Shown here: one piece after another, positions 50,018 through 60,335 of the stretch | How the letters are laid out: each line of letters opens with the position of its first letter | Position numbering within the stretch: the first letter of the stretch is position 1 | Origin: Methylotenera sp. | Lineage (GTDB): Bacteria; Pseudomonadota; Gammaproteobacteria; Burkholderiales; Methylophilaceae | Length of the DNA: 64,000 nucleotides | Reading direction: 5' to 3' | NCBI GenBank assembly: GCA_002928535.1 | Contig: PERG01000003.1 | Location: 1-64,000 of the forward strand | The notes under the pieces: model-generated | Told to the model about the DNA's origin: nothing | Databases searched by the model: none | The model's input: only the letters and a program-made list of their open reading frames with translations | Translations under genes and position numbers: made by a program

Positions 50018-51484
50018 GTGTTGATCTGGTTTGTAGTCATTTACCTGTTAATTTCCATCAGCATTGGCCTGGTGGCCGCAACACGTGTTAAAAATACCAA
50101 AGATTATGCAGTTGCTGGCCGCCACTTGCCTTTACCCGTGGTGATTGCCACTGTATTTGCTACCTGGTTTGGTGCCGAAGCCGTATTTGGTGTCTCTGCC
50201 ACGTTCGTGCAGGAAGGCTTGAACGGCGTGGTTGCCGATCCATTCGGCTCCAGCATGTGCCTCATCATTGCTGGCTTCTTTTTCTCTACGCAGTTATACA
50301 AACTCAACATCATCACGCTGGGTGATTTTTACCGTATGCGTTACAACCGCACGGTGGAAGTACTTACGACCATTGCCATTGTGGTTTCCTACCTAGGGTG
50401 GGTAGCCGCGCAAATTAAGGCTTTGGGCCTCATTTTCAACCTCATCAGCAACGGCGCCATCAGTGAAGATGCCGGTATGGTGCTCGGTACTGCCATCGTG
50501 CTCACCTATACCACGCTAGGTGGTATGCTATCCGTAGCGATTCTGGACTTTGTACAGATGATCGTCGTCATTGGGGGTTTGCTGTTCATTGGCTATGTGG
50601 TTTCCGGCATGACCGGGGGCGTAATGCCGGTCATCGAACATGCCGACGCAGCTGGCAAACTGGACTTCTGGCCGAAAGGGGATGTCTGGATGTGGATTAC
50701 CTTTATTGGCGCCTGGATGACCATGATGCTAGGGTCAATACCGCAACAAGACGTATTTCAGCGCATTACTTCGGCGAAAAGTGCCAAGATCGCACTCTGG
50801 GGTTCAATTTTCGGTGCCTCTATCTACTTCTGCTTTACTTTCGTGCCGATGTTTATTGCTTACGCAGCTACGATGATAGATCCGGCTTTTTTTGGCAAAA
50901 TGGTGATAGAAGATTCCCAGCGTGTATTACCTACACTGGTATTACAACATACGCCGTTATTGGCGCAGGCTATCTTCTTTGGCGCAGTGTTATCCGCCAT
51001 CATGAGCTGCTCATCTGCGACTTTACTCGCGCCCTCGGTTTCTTTTGCTGAAAATATCGTTAAAGGCTATATGCCCCATTTAACCGATAAAGGTTTTCTG
51101 AAAGTAATGCGTATCTGCCTGGTAGGGTTCTCTGGCTGCGTACTGCTATATGCCCTGAACTCAGAGCGGTCTATTTTTGGCATGGTGGAATCGGCTTATA
51201 AAATTACCTTGGCAGGCGCTTTTGTACCCTTATTCTTTGGTGCTTTCTGGAAAAAAGCTACTAATCAAGGTGCTCTGGCAGCCATTATTGGGGGTATAAG
51301 TACTTGGGTCTTAGTTGAGGCTCTAATTGGCAAAGCGAGTTTGGTACCACCACAATTGATTGGCCTGGGCGTCAGTATCATCGCCATGATTGCAGGCTCA
51401 CTGTTACCGCAAAAGATTGCCCATACGTTGCCGGAGCAGGCTAGTTATCTCCATGCGCATGCATCACATCCACACCAGCATTAA
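50018..51484 (+). CDS. Sodium:solute symporter family protein (GTG start)
   Basis: KDYAVAGRHLPLPVVIATVFATWFGAEAVFGVSA; 13-TM-like SSS architecture. Confidence 0.9.
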   Translation: MLIWFVVIYLLISISIGLVAATRVKNTKDYAVAGRHLPLPVVIATVFATWFGAEAVFGVSATFVQEGLNGVVADPFGSSMCLIIAGFFFSTQLYKLNIITLGDFYRMRYNRTVEVLTTIAIVVSYLGWVAAQIKALGLIFNLISNGAISEDAGMVLGTAIVLTYTTLGGMLSVAILDFVQMIVVIGGLLFIGYVVSGMTGGVMPVIEHADAAGKLDFWPKGDVWMWITFIGAWMTMMLGSIPQQDVFQRITSAKSAKIALWGSIFGASIYFCFTFVPMFIAYAATMIDPAFFGKMVIEDSQRVLPTLVLQHTPLLAQAIFFGAVLSAIMSCSSATLLAPSVSFAENIVKGYMPHLTDKGFLKVMRICLVGFSGCVLLYALNSERSIFGMVESAYKITLAGAFVPLFFGAFWKKATNQGALAAIIGGISTWVLVEALIGKASLVPPQLIGLGVSIIAMIAGSLLPQKIAHTLPEQASYLHAHASHPHQH

Positions 51485-51488
51485 TGGG

Positions 51489-52322
51489 TCATAACTTACG
51501 CTTTTGGCAGGATGCGCAATAAAAAGTTGAGCGCTGTCCAAGACGTATGCATTTGATCGGCTTAAGGCATACTTTACATGGCTCATTAGTGCGGCCATAG
51601 ACATAATAGCTTTGCTGAAAATAACCAGGGTTTCCATCGGCACCGAAAAAATCCCTTAAGCTGCTGCCTCCCGCTGCCAACGCGTCACTCAAAGTAGCCT
51701 TAATTTCAGCTACCAGTTTTTTACATTGCGCTAAGGTGAGGACTTTCGCTGGTGTTTCCGGATGGATACGCGCCCTGAACAAGGATTCGGAAGCATAGAT
51801 ATTCCCGACCCCTACCACTACATGCCCGTCCATAATGGCATTCTTAATCGCCAGCGTTTTATTGGCTAATGCACGGTGCAGATATGGTCCATTGAAATCC
51901 TCATCAAGCGGCTCAGGCCCCAGTGAATCAAGCAGCATATGGCGAGGCTTATCGTGCGCAGCATCCTTTTCCAGCCACAGTACAGCACCGAAACGGCGAG
52001 GATCACGCAATCGCAAGACCTGAACACTTTCAAATTCAATGTCAAAATGATCGTGTTTTTCAGCCGGGTAATGGTCATCGAGCAAGCAGATGCGGCCCGA
52101 CATACCCAGATGCAGCAATAAAGTGCCGCTATCGAATTCACACAGGATATATTTAGCGCGACGCGTCAGCGCACGCAAAGTTTGGTGTGGGAGGGTTTCA
52201 ACAAGATGTTGCGGAATTGGCCAGCGCAGCGTGACATGCCGGATGGTAACCGACTTAACCGTCTGGCCGACTAGCGGTAACATCCCGCGCCGTGTGGTCT
52301 CAACCTCTGGTAATTCAGGCAT
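51489..52322 (-). CDS. mutM: Formamidopyrimidine-DNA glycosylase
   Basis: MPELPEVETTRRGM; VVGVGNIYASESLFRARIHP; C-terminal zinc finger. Confidence 0.98.
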   Translation of the reverse strand: MPELPEVETTRRGMLPLVGQTVKSVTIRHVTLRWPIPQHLVETLPHQTLRALTRRAKYILCEFDSGTLLLHLGMSGRICLLDDHYPAEKHDHFDIEFESVQVLRLRDPRRFGAVLWLEKDAAHDKPRHMLLDSLGPEPLDEDFNGPYLHRALANKTLAIKNAIMDGHVVVGVGNIYASESLFRARIHPETPAKVLTLAQCKKLVAEIKATLSDALAAGGSSLRDFFGADGNPGYFQQSYYVYGRTNEPCKVCLKPIKCIRLGQRSTFYCASCQKRKL

Positions 52323-52343
52323 GCGCTTTTATGTATCCATCAA

Positions 52344-53237
52344 CTATTTATCAAGGTTGATCGGCGGATTCAACATGGTAAAACCTGCATCCGGCGGAAA
52401 GTGATACAGCAATCCTTCGTCAGGCCGCGCCAATATCAATTCCGGTGATTCCTGGATTTTGTCAAAATGAACTTTGCCACCATCACGCAATTTGATTTCA
52501 AATGACGGGTAAGTCGTTTTGCGATCCGGCGTATAGAGCTCTACAGCTTTTGCCTGTGTTTGCAGCCAGGAAAAATCCAGCCATTCGTTGAGCTCATTTT
52601 GCTGGGGCTTAGCCTTGGCAATTGAAACCTTCCATTGACCGTCAACTAAATCCAAGTTTAGTCGTGACTCTTCCCACTGCTCGAGGCGGCTGAAATCAAA
52701 GCCTGCTACTTTTTCGGTTGGCTTCAAAGGCGCTTTATCGACCATTTCAATCACTTGCGTGGCCGCTGCTTCTGAATAACTATTCGGCAATAGGTAAATG
52801 ACCTTATCGTGCATTACATATTGCTCGTCAGTCACCGGATTATAAGTACCGAACAAAAAGATTTCGACATCGTTTTTATTGCGGAATAGTTGAAGTTTGA
52901 TGGCAGGATTCTGTAAGCCGTATTTTTCCAAATCACTACTATTGACTTTAGCTTCAGTCTTGGCGGCAATCACGCTTAAAATCCGTTGCACAGAGGCTTG
53001 ATCAGCGCGGGCTTTATAAGGTGCTGTTAATTGCCAGTAACCACCCACTTTTTCAAATGTCACCGGCGCTTTGGTCGGGAATTCAATGCTGATAGCATTG
53101 AATTCTGCCATCTTATAATTCGAGACTTCATAGGTGGTATCAGTCTCAGCACCTGGTTTAGGCCGTAAATAAAGAAATGCTACTAAGCCTGCCACCACCA
53201 ACAATAGGATGAGATTAAGCAACCAACGATTTTTCAT
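52344..53237 (-). CDS. DUF4340 domain protein
   Basis: N-terminal TM then YEVSNYKMAEFNAISIEFPTKAPVTFEKVGGYWQLTAPYKARADQASVQRILSVI; adjacent to GldG-like gene. Confidence 0.85.
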   Translation of the reverse strand: MKNRWLLNLILLLVVAGLVAFLYLRPKPGAETDTTYEVSNYKMAEFNAISIEFPTKAPVTFEKVGGYWQLTAPYKARADQASVQRILSVIAAKTEAKVNSSDLEKYGLQNPAIKLQLFRNKNDVEIFLFGTYNPVTDEQYVMHDKVIYLLPNSYSEAAATQVIEMVDKAPLKPTEKVAGFDFSRLEQWEESRLNLDLVDGQWKVSIAKAKPQQNELNEWLDFSWLQTQAKAVELYTPDRKTTYPSFEIKLRDGGKVHFDKIQESPELILARPDEGLLYHFPPDAGFTMLNPPINLDK

Positions 53238-53305
53238 GCCTGACTCACTTAACTTTATCTATAAGAATATCTGCGCGTTTCACACTTAAATTGCTAACTA
53301 ATACA

Positions 53306-54691
53306 TTAAGCTTTTCTGCGTTTCCACCAGAAATAGAATCCGGCAACTAAAAAGCCTAGTGGAATAAAGTATTGAAAGCCGTGGAATACTGTCCATGCCA
53401 CCATGCGGGCAGTCGCAGTATCCGGAATGCTGACATTAATATCTTTAAGCGGCATCGGCTGGATGGTAATCAACTGATCATCACCCGCTAGCCAGTTCAC
53501 GATATTGACACCCAGGTCCAGGTTTCCACCATTGGTAATAAAGGTGTTGGACAGGAAATTCGCATTACCCATCACAACCACACGTTGGCCTTTTTTACCG
53601 TAGACACGTTCCAAAGCCACGCCAATATTGACCGGGCCGCGTTTATCCTTGGCTTCGTTGAATACCGGCTTTTCATCTTTAGCCAGCTTTTTGGAAGATA
53701 ACCAGCCGTTAGGGGCCACTTCCACCAGATTGCTGACTTTCCAGCCATTCTCTTCAGTACCCTTCGCCGTGACTTCGTGCGCTTCGGGGAATAAAGTACG
53801 CAACATGAAGTTGGTGGTAATCGGGTGTTCACCATATAAGCTGGCGAAAGATACCCGTGCATCGGCGCCATATTGGGCAGAGGCCATATCCAAAGTAATC
53901 CCAGGCGAAACTTGCAAGCCCAGGTAATCCGCGACTTCTTGCAAACCGCGTAGATTGTTATCATCCAGCAGCCATAACAAATTACCACCTGACTCCAGAT
54001 AAGCCTTGATTTTTTTAGCCTCAACTTCGCTAACATCCACTTGCGGACTTGCGATCACCAGCATGGCACCGTTACTTGGCACGGCTTGGGCAATCGTTAA
54101 ATCCGGGTTGGCAAATTTAAAGCCTTTTAATTCGAGCTGTTTACCGAATTCACCGATATCGTGGTTTTTAACGCCTAATAAATTGCGCTCGCCATGGCCA
54201 TCGAGGTACATCACGGCTTGCTGATTGGTGCGTGATAAGCGCACCAACAAGTTGGTCATATCCTGCTCGGCAATCGGCGGCGTAATGTGTTCAGTACGCT
54301 TCTGGTATTCAACAATGACTTCACCATCGCTTTTAATGCCCGCATCCTGCGCCAATTTTGGCTCTTCAGACGGGTTAATAAATGTGAGGGAAATATCTTT
54401 TTTCTCGCGCTGATAACGGGCAACAAAATCGATCATGCCTTTACGGAAATTATCACCGCTTGAGGCGTCGTCTTTGGTCGCGAACACGGTAATGTTAATG
54501 GGTGCTTTCATCTGCTTAAGCACGTTCACACTGCCTTGCGTGAGGATATTACGGTTAGCCTGTGTAATATCTTTAGCCACACGGTATTGGCTTGCCAGAT
54601 AACCCAGCAAAACCACTAGTAATAAAAACAGCACTACAAAGAAACTGTTTTGAACCAGGAGTTGGAAACGTAATTTACGATTGATTTTCAT
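53306..54691 (-). CDS. GldG-like ABC-type auxiliary protein
   Basis: VNVLKQMKAPINITVFATKDD; MYLDGHGERNLLGVKNHDIGEFGKQLELKGF; C-terminal TM plus RRKA. Confidence 0.88.
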   Translation of the reverse strand: MKINRKLRFQLLVQNSFFVVLFLLLVVLLGYLASQYRVAKDITQANRNILTQGSVNVLKQMKAPINITVFATKDDASSGDNFRKGMIDFVARYQREKKDISLTFINPSEEPKLAQDAGIKSDGEVIVEYQKRTEHITPPIAEQDMTNLLVRLSRTNQQAVMYLDGHGERNLLGVKNHDIGEFGKQLELKGFKFANPDLTIAQAVPSNGAMLVIASPQVDVSEVEAKKIKAYLESGGNLLWLLDDNNLRGLQEVADYLGLQVSPGITLDMASAQYGADARVSFASLYGEHPITTNFMLRTLFPEAHEVTAKGTEENGWKVSNLVEVAPNGWLSSKKLAKDEKPVFNEAKDKRGPVNIGVALERVYGKKGQRVVVMGNANFLSNTFITNGGNLDLGVNIVNWLAGDDQLITIQPMPLKDINVSIPDTATARMVAWTVFHGFQYFIPLGFLVAGFYFWWKRRKA

Positions 54692-54705
54692 TTTACTAAT
54701 TCCAA

Positions 54706-55452
54706 TTAACCGCGCAGGCGGTCAGCATCTAAGCGACGTACTGTCAGGGTTAAAAATGTCACGATAAAGAGGGCAAAATAGGCAATGTCGCCGCTATCAA
54801 TCAAGCCGCCAGAAAACGACTGAAAGTGGCGCATCAATGAGAGGCTGGCCATAGTATTGCTTGGGTCGCCAGCAAAGAAACGATCCAAGATCATTAAGGC
54901 AAATAACGCGACAAAAGTGAGGATACCCGCCACAACTGGCTGCTGCGTGAGGCTAGAGAAATAAAGGCCCATTGCAGAAAAGCTTGCCACCAATAGCCAT
55001 AAACCAATCGAATTGGCGATAATGTAGCCGAAATCGATATCGGCCCAGATGTTAAGCGTAGACAACATCAAGGCAATGTAAACAATCAGGATCGTCAGGA
55101 AGCCTACCAAGCCCAAGAATTTACCCACGACGATTTCTGTGAGAGAAATCGGTGCGCTAATCAGAAATGGCATAGTTTGGCTACGGCGTTCTTCACTCAC
55201 CAAACGCATGGAAAGCAAAGGCACGGCGAACAACATAATAAAGGAAGCCAAGCCATATACCGTTTGGCCGACAAATTGAGTCACGCCGGTACGTTCTGCT
55301 GGCCGCATTGCGCCGGACATCACCGCGAAATAATCGTTAATGCCATTCAGGTAATGGGTACCAAACGCGAACATCAGCAATGACAGAATCACCCAGCCCA
55401 TAGGCGAGGCAAATACACTTTTAAGTTCTTTTCTTGCAACATTGATAATCAT
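54706..55452 (-). CDS. ABC-2 type permease (GldF-like)
   Basis: ARKELKSVFASPMGWVILSLLMF; ERRSQTMPFLISAPISLTEIVVGKFLG. Confidence 0.9.
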   Translation of the reverse strand: MIINVARKELKSVFASPMGWVILSLLMFAFGTHYLNGINDYFAVMSGAMRPAERTGVTQFVGQTVYGLASFIMLFAVPLLSMRLVSEERRSQTMPFLISAPISLTEIVVGKFLGLVGFLTILIVYIALMLSTLNIWADIDFGYIIANSIGLWLLVASFSAMGLYFSSLTQQPVVAGILTFVALFALMILDRFFAGDPSNTMASLSLMRHFQSFSGGLIDSGDIAYFALFIVTFLTLTVRRLDADRLRG

Positions 55453-55479
55453 GATTTGACCTTGATTGAATGATGGCGG

Positions 55480-56445
55480 TTATTGACCAGTAGGCTGATG
55501 CGGGATTGATTGATCCTGATAAGTCAGCTGCACGAATACATCTTCCAAACTCGTCTGGTCCGGCGCGATCTGGTACAAACCCCACTGGTTAGCAACCGCG
55601 GCTTGCACAATAGATTCAGCAGGATCAGCATCATCCGCAAAGCGGACACGCACTAAGCCGCTCGGCAACACCTCAGCTTCAGTCACACCAGCCACTTTCA
55701 ATAACGCATCCGCTTGAGGTGGATTACGCAGGCCGATCAATAGCTTATTGCCGATACGCTGGCGCTTAAGCACGTCGATAGAGCCGTTAAAGACCAGCTT
55801 GCCTTTGTCGATAATTTGCACACGATCACAGACCATTTCGACTTCCGGCAGAATGTGGGTAGAAATAATCACGCTGTGTTCTTGGCCCAATTCGCGGATC
55901 AAGGCGCGGATATCGCGAATCTGGATCGGGTCTAGGCCTACTGTCGGTTCATCCAGAATAATGACCATCGGGTTGTGAATAATCGCTTGTGCGATACCCA
56001 CGCGTTGTTGATAGCCATTGGAAAGATTCTCAATCAAGCGCTTGCTCATATGGCCTAAACCGCAACGCTCTTTTGCCACTTCAATGGCTTTTTTGATATT
56101 TTTCGGGCTCACACGGTGCAAGCGTGCAGCAACGTCTAGATACTCATCAACCGTCAACTCTTTATATAAAGGTCGCATTTCCGGCAGGTAGCCAATTAAT
56201 GCTTTCGCTTCTTTCGGGTTATCGATCATATCGATACCGCAAATTTTGACACTGCCGTTACTAGGCGCCAAGTTACCGGTCAACATTTTCATGGTGGTGG
56301 ATTTGCCAGCGCCATTAGGCCCTAAAAATCCTAACACTTCACCCTTACTCAGATTGAAACTGACATTACTGACGGCCTCACGTCCACCATATAGGCGCGT
56401 GAGTTCGGTTGCCTCTACTGTAAAATTATCCATGGCCACTATCAT
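55480..56445 (-). CDS. ABC transporter ATP-binding protein (GldA-like)
   Basis: GFLGPNGAGKSTTMKMLTG; LSNGYQQRVGIAQAIIHNPMVIILDEPTVGLDPIQ. Confidence 0.95.
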   Translation of the reverse strand: MIVAMDNFTVEATELTRLYGGREAVSNVSFNLSKGEVLGFLGPNGAGKSTTMKMLTGNLAPSNGSVKICGIDMIDNPKEAKALIGYLPEMRPLYKELTVDEYLDVAARLHRVSPKNIKKAIEVAKERCGLGHMSKRLIENLSNGYQQRVGIAQAIIHNPMVIILDEPTVGLDPIQIRDIRALIRELGQEHSVIISTHILPEVEMVCDRVQIIDKGKLVFNGSIDVLKRQRIGNKLLIGLRNPPQADALLKVAGVTEAEVLPSGLVRVRFADDADPAESIVQAAVANQWGLYQIAPDQTSLEDVFVQLTYQDQSIPHQPTGQ

Positions 56446-56581
56446 CTCAATTATTAATGCCGCCGACGCTAGTCGGCAATATTCAGCCAGCCAAACGCGC
56501 CCTTTTCCAACTAGGCAATCGTTCTCTGTATGCTACGGATTTATTTAAAACATGTTGCGAACTGACGGATGGAAAGTTCTG

Positions 56582-56609
56582 TTGACATGCGCTATAGTCA
56601 ATACATAAT
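56582..56609 (+). promoter_or_regulatory. Predicted sigma70 promoter for TPR-lolB-ispE unit
   Basis: TTGACA-N16-CATAAT. Confidence 0.5.
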
Positions 56610-56724
56610 TATGTAGGAACTTGCGACACCTGTCACGGACTAAGAAAGACCAGCACTTTATTTACGATTTACGCCAGTCAACGTTACTACCAACCACTTT
56701 TATATATAAGACCTGAATCAACCT

Positions 56725-58494
56725 ATGGGCTCACCACACAATACTTCTGCAACTTACCAACCAAAACGTATGACGCAAGCCATCGTATATGCATGCCTAC
56801 TGACTGGGGTATTCACTTTACCTGGTTGTGCCAGCCCATCCAGAACGAAAATCGAATCGACTGTAGCGCGTAACGGCCCTACAAAGATAGACAGCAGTGA
56901 ACTCAGTGCAGAATTTGTCTATAAATATTTAATCGCAGAAGTCGCAGGCCAACGTGGCGACTTTGCAACCTCAGGCTCAATTTTTTACGACCTTGCAAAA
57001 GAAACCGGCGATGCGAGATTAGCTGAACGTGCAGCGCGCACAGCCGCCTTCGGCAATGTAGGCAATCTCACAATGCCTGCAGTTAAACTATGGGCCGTAT
57101 TGGATCCAAGCTCCACTGAAGCGCAGCAAGCCATGACGGAGATGTTGATTTCGTCTGGTCAGTTTGACGAAGCAGAACCCTATCTAGCCAAATTACTAAG
57201 CAAACCAGAAACACGCGCCAGCGGCTTTTTATATTTAAATGCACTCCTGGGTAAAAGCCCTGACAAAGCCAAAGTATTAAGCGTGATCCAATCATTGGCT
57301 AAGCCTTATCCTAATGTACCTGAAGCCCATTTTGCCGTAGCGCAAGCTGCCTGGGCAGCGACCCAAGACTTGGTGGCCTTGGCTGCATTAGATCGTGCCG
57401 AAGCACTGAAACCCGGCTGGAATATTGCCGCATTATTAAAAGGTCAGGTCTTGTTCAACCAATCGCCACAGGCTGCGATTGAACATTATGAAACGTATTT
57501 GGAGGCGCATCCTACTTCCAATGAAATCCGCATTAATCTGGCCAAATTATTGGTGAGCCAGAAACAGTTTGAAGAGGCAAAAGAGCAGTTCCCTATCATT
57601 CTGCAAGAAGCTGAAACCAGCCAAGCCAAGAATCTGGCTGAAATTACGACGGTGGTAGGTTTGCTGGCTTATCAAGCTGGTGATTATCAGGCAGCTGAAG
57701 GCTATTTCCAACAGGCATTGAAAGCCGGGTTTAAAGATGTCGATCAAATTTATATCTACTTGGCACAAACCGCAGAAAAACAAGACCATAACCAGGTAGC
57801 CACGGATTGGTATAACAAAGTTTTACCAGGGCCGCGTTATCTGGAAGCACAAATTAATTTGGCGAACTTGATCGCCCGCACCCAAAATGTGGATAAAGCC
57901 ATCGAGAAGCTGGATGCCATTGATGACTTAACGACTGAACAGCAGATCATTGTGATTCAGACTGAGGCAGCTCTACTATCCAGGGCCAAGCGTAACCAGG
58001 AGTCTTTTAACCTGCTCGAAAAAGCCGTTAAGAATTTGCCCAATACGCCGGAGCTGGTGTACGACTACGCGCTTGCTGCAGAGCGCATTAAAAAGCTGGA
58101 CCTGATGGAAACCGAGTTACGCAAGGCGATTGCTGCTAAACCGGATTTTGCAGCCGCTTACAATGCACTAGGCTACTCTTATGCAGACCGCAATATCAAG
58201 CTGGATGAGGCGCAACAATTGATCGAAAAAGCCTTGTCGCTATCACCCAACGACCACTATATGTTGGATAGCCTGGGTTGGGTACATTACCGCAAAGGCA
58301 ATTTGGACAAGGCGATCACCTATTTGCAAAAAGCTTATAACATGAACCCGGATCCTGAAATTGCGGCGCATTTAGGCGAAGTGTTATGGCAAAAAGGCCA
58401 ACATGAAGAAGCTAAAAAAATCTGGCGTGATGCATTAATTGCCGACCCGGATAATGAAGTGCTGATTATGGCTGCCAATAAATTCAAATCTTGA
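56725..58494 (+). CDS. TPR-repeat lipoprotein
   Basis: Lipobox LPGCAS; TPR repeats (DFAAAYNALGYSYADRNIKLDEAQQLIEKALSLSPNDHYMLDSLGWVHYRKGNLDKAITYLQKAY). Confidence 0.9.
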   Translation: MGSPHNTSATYQPKRMTQAIVYACLLTGVFTLPGCASPSRTKIESTVARNGPTKIDSSELSAEFVYKYLIAEVAGQRGDFATSGSIFYDLAKETGDARLAERAARTAAFGNVGNLTMPAVKLWAVLDPSSTEAQQAMTEMLISSGQFDEAEPYLAKLLSKPETRASGFLYLNALLGKSPDKAKVLSVIQSLAKPYPNVPEAHFAVAQAAWAATQDLVALAALDRAEALKPGWNIAALLKGQVLFNQSPQAAIEHYETYLEAHPTSNEIRINLAKLLVSQKQFEEAKEQFPIILQEAETSQAKNLAEITTVVGLLAYQAGDYQAAEGYFQQALKAGFKDVDQIYIYLAQTAEKQDHNQVATDWYNKVLPGPRYLEAQINLANLIARTQNVDKAIEKLDAIDDLTTEQQIIVIQTEAALLSRAKRNQESFNLLEKAVKNLPNTPELVYDYALAAERIKKLDLMETELRKAIAAKPDFAAAYNALGYSYADRNIKLDEAQQLIEKALSLSPNDHYMLDSLGWVHYRKGNLDKAITYLQKAYNMNPDPEIAAHLGEVLWQKGQHEEAKKIWRDALIADPDNEVLIMAANKFKS

Positions 58495-58512
58495 TTTGTT
58501 GATCCTTAAGCT

Positions 58513-59154
58513 TTGAATTTTTCCTGTCCTCAACTATTTTGCTCGCAGTATCTGCGAGCATTATTTTTAGCGGCTTTAGTGGCTGTTATCGCAGGCTGCG
58601 CGAGTAGCCCTATTTCAAAACCTATTGAAACCCCAGCTTCCAAAAGCCTTCAACAGCAGCATTTAAATAGCATTGCAGCAATTAAAGCGTTTTCCCTAAA
58701 AGGGCGCATTGGTGTGCAAACCGAAGGCAAGGGCTTTTCGGGCAGCATGCAATGGCAACACGAAACTGCCGAGGACAATATTGCATTGTATTCACCACTG
58801 GGCGGACAAGTGGCTAGCATTAAAAAAGATGCTAACGCTGTCACATTGACAGAGGGCAATGGCAACTCCATTAGCGCCCAAGATGCAGAAACACTCACCG
58901 AAATGACCTTAGGCTGGAAGCTACCGCTTACTGGCCTTGCTGATTGGTCGTTAGGCCGTCCGACTGCCCAGCCCATTGATAAAATTAACTGGGATGAAAT
59001 GGGCCGAATCACGCATTTAGTGCAAGAAGGCTGGGATATAGAATATTCCGATTATTTAGCCCATGAAGGCAAACAACTGCCTAACAAGATTTACTTGCGC
59101 AGTCCCAAAGTGAATATCAAGCTCATCGTAGAAAATCGTTTTAGCACCCCATAG
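58513..59154 (+). CDS. lolB: Outer-membrane lipoprotein LolB (TTG start)
   Basis: Lipobox AGCASS; AFSLKGRIGVQTEGKGFSGSMQWQHETAEDNIALYSPLGGQVASI; upstream of ispE. Confidence 0.93.
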   Translation: MNFSCPQLFCSQYLRALFLAALVAVIAGCASSPISKPIETPASKSLQQQHLNSIAAIKAFSLKGRIGVQTEGKGFSGSMQWQHETAEDNIALYSPLGGQVASIKKDANAVTLTEGNGNSISAQDAETLTEMTLGWKLPLTGLADWSLGRPTAQPIDKINWDEMGRITHLVQEGWDIEYSDYLAHEGKQLPNKIYLRSPKVNIKLIVENRFSTP

Positions 59155-59195
59155 TTTTAACCACCATATCGTTTTAACACACCATCGTTTAGCAC
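59135..59195. repeat. Short degenerate tandem repeat at lolB 3' end
   Basis: ATCGTTTTAGCACCCCAT / AGTTTTAACCACCAT / ATCGTTTTAACACACCAT / CGTTTAGCAC. Confidence 0.5.
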
Positions 59196-59225
59196 TTCTT
59201 AGCCTCAATAAATTACAATACCGGC

Positions 59226-60116
59226 ATGTCACAACCCGATTACCTCAAGCAGGGCTTTCATGCCTTCGCTGCGCCTGCCAAAATCAACCTGTTCCTGCAT
59301 ATCGTCGGTCAGCGGGCTGACGGATACCATTTATTACAAACCGTGTTTCGCCTGCTCGATTTTTGCGACACCATTTATTTAAAACCTGTTCCACAATCCA
59401 GCATTACACGTGCTCACAACGTTGCCAGTGTTCCAGAAGCCCAGGACTTATGCATCCGTGCAGCGAAGCTGCTTCAGCAATACACTGGTTATAGGCATGG
59501 CGTTGAGATTGCAGTGGAAAAGCGCATTCCCATGGGGGGCGGATTAGGCGGCGGCAGCTCGGATGCGGCAACCGTTCTACTGGCATTGAATAAATTGTGG
59601 CAACTTAATTTACCGCGCCAAACATTAATGGATTTAGGATTGCAATTAGGGGCCGATGTGCCATTTTTCCTTTATGGCACAAATGCTTGGGCAGAAGGCG
59701 TTGGTGAGAAGTTACAGGCCATCGCCCTGAAACCTGCCTATTATGTGGTACTCAATCCAAACGTACATGTCTCAACCGCGCAAATATTTGCCAATAAGCA
59801 ATTGACAAAGAATGCGATTCCTAAGACAATGTCGGGCTTTTCAGGGATGGCAAATTCAGCTTCAGGAAATATCAAAGCTGACTACATTAACCACCTGGAA
59901 AACATCGTTTGTCAGGATTATCCAGCAGTTTCAGCGTGTCTTACATGGCTTAAACAATTTGGTGATGCGAGAATGAGCGGATCAGGTGCTTCGGTATTTT
60001 TAGAAGTGGCTGACGAGCAAACGGCAATTGATATTTGCAGCAAAAAACCGAGCGAAGTAAGCGGTTTTGTAGCAAGAGGGTTAGATCAGCACCCTGTTCA
60101 ATTAACACTTGAATAA
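59226..60116 (+). CDS. ispE: 4-diphosphocytidyl-2-C-methyl-D-erythritol kinase
   Basis: APAKINLFLHIVGQRADGYHLLQTVF; PMGGGLGGGSSDAATVLLALN. Confidence 0.97.
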   Translation: MSQPDYLKQGFHAFAAPAKINLFLHIVGQRADGYHLLQTVFRLLDFCDTIYLKPVPQSSITRAHNVASVPEAQDLCIRAAKLLQQYTGYRHGVEIAVEKRIPMGGGLGGGSSDAATVLLALNKLWQLNLPRQTLMDLGLQLGADVPFFLYGTNAWAEGVGEKLQAIALKPAYYVVLNPNVHVSTAQIFANKQLTKNAIPKTMSGFSGMANSASGNIKADYINHLENIVCQDYPAVSACLTWLKQFGDARMSGSGASVFLEVADEQTAIDICSKKPSEVSGFVARGLDQHPVQLTLE

Positions 60117-60130
60117 ACTGACTCAATTAT

Positions 60131-60207
60131 TGGGGAGTCGCCAAGCTGGTTAAGGCACCGGATTTTGATTCCGGCATGCGAAGGTTCGAATCCTTCCTCC
60201 CCAGCCA
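60131..60207 (+). tRNA. tRNA-Gln (anticodon TTG)
   Basis: Cloverleaf TGGGGAG...CCGGA-TTTTGAT-TCCGG...GGTTCGAATCC...CTCCCCA-GCCA with encoded CCA. Confidence 0.95.
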
Positions 60208-60250
60208 AATTCTTTGCATGCAGGTCAATTCACCTGCATGAGGTAAATAC

Positions 60251-60286
60251 AAGCGTGTAGATTTTTGATTTACGCGCTTTTATTTT
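60251..60286 (+). terminator. Probable terminator after tRNA-Gln
   Basis: AAGCGTGTA...TTTACGCGCTTTTATTTTTT. Confidence 0.6.
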
Positions 60287-60335
60287 TTAGTGGTTTTAGT
60301 TTGACGCTGGTACTGCCAGCACGATAGGAAATCAG

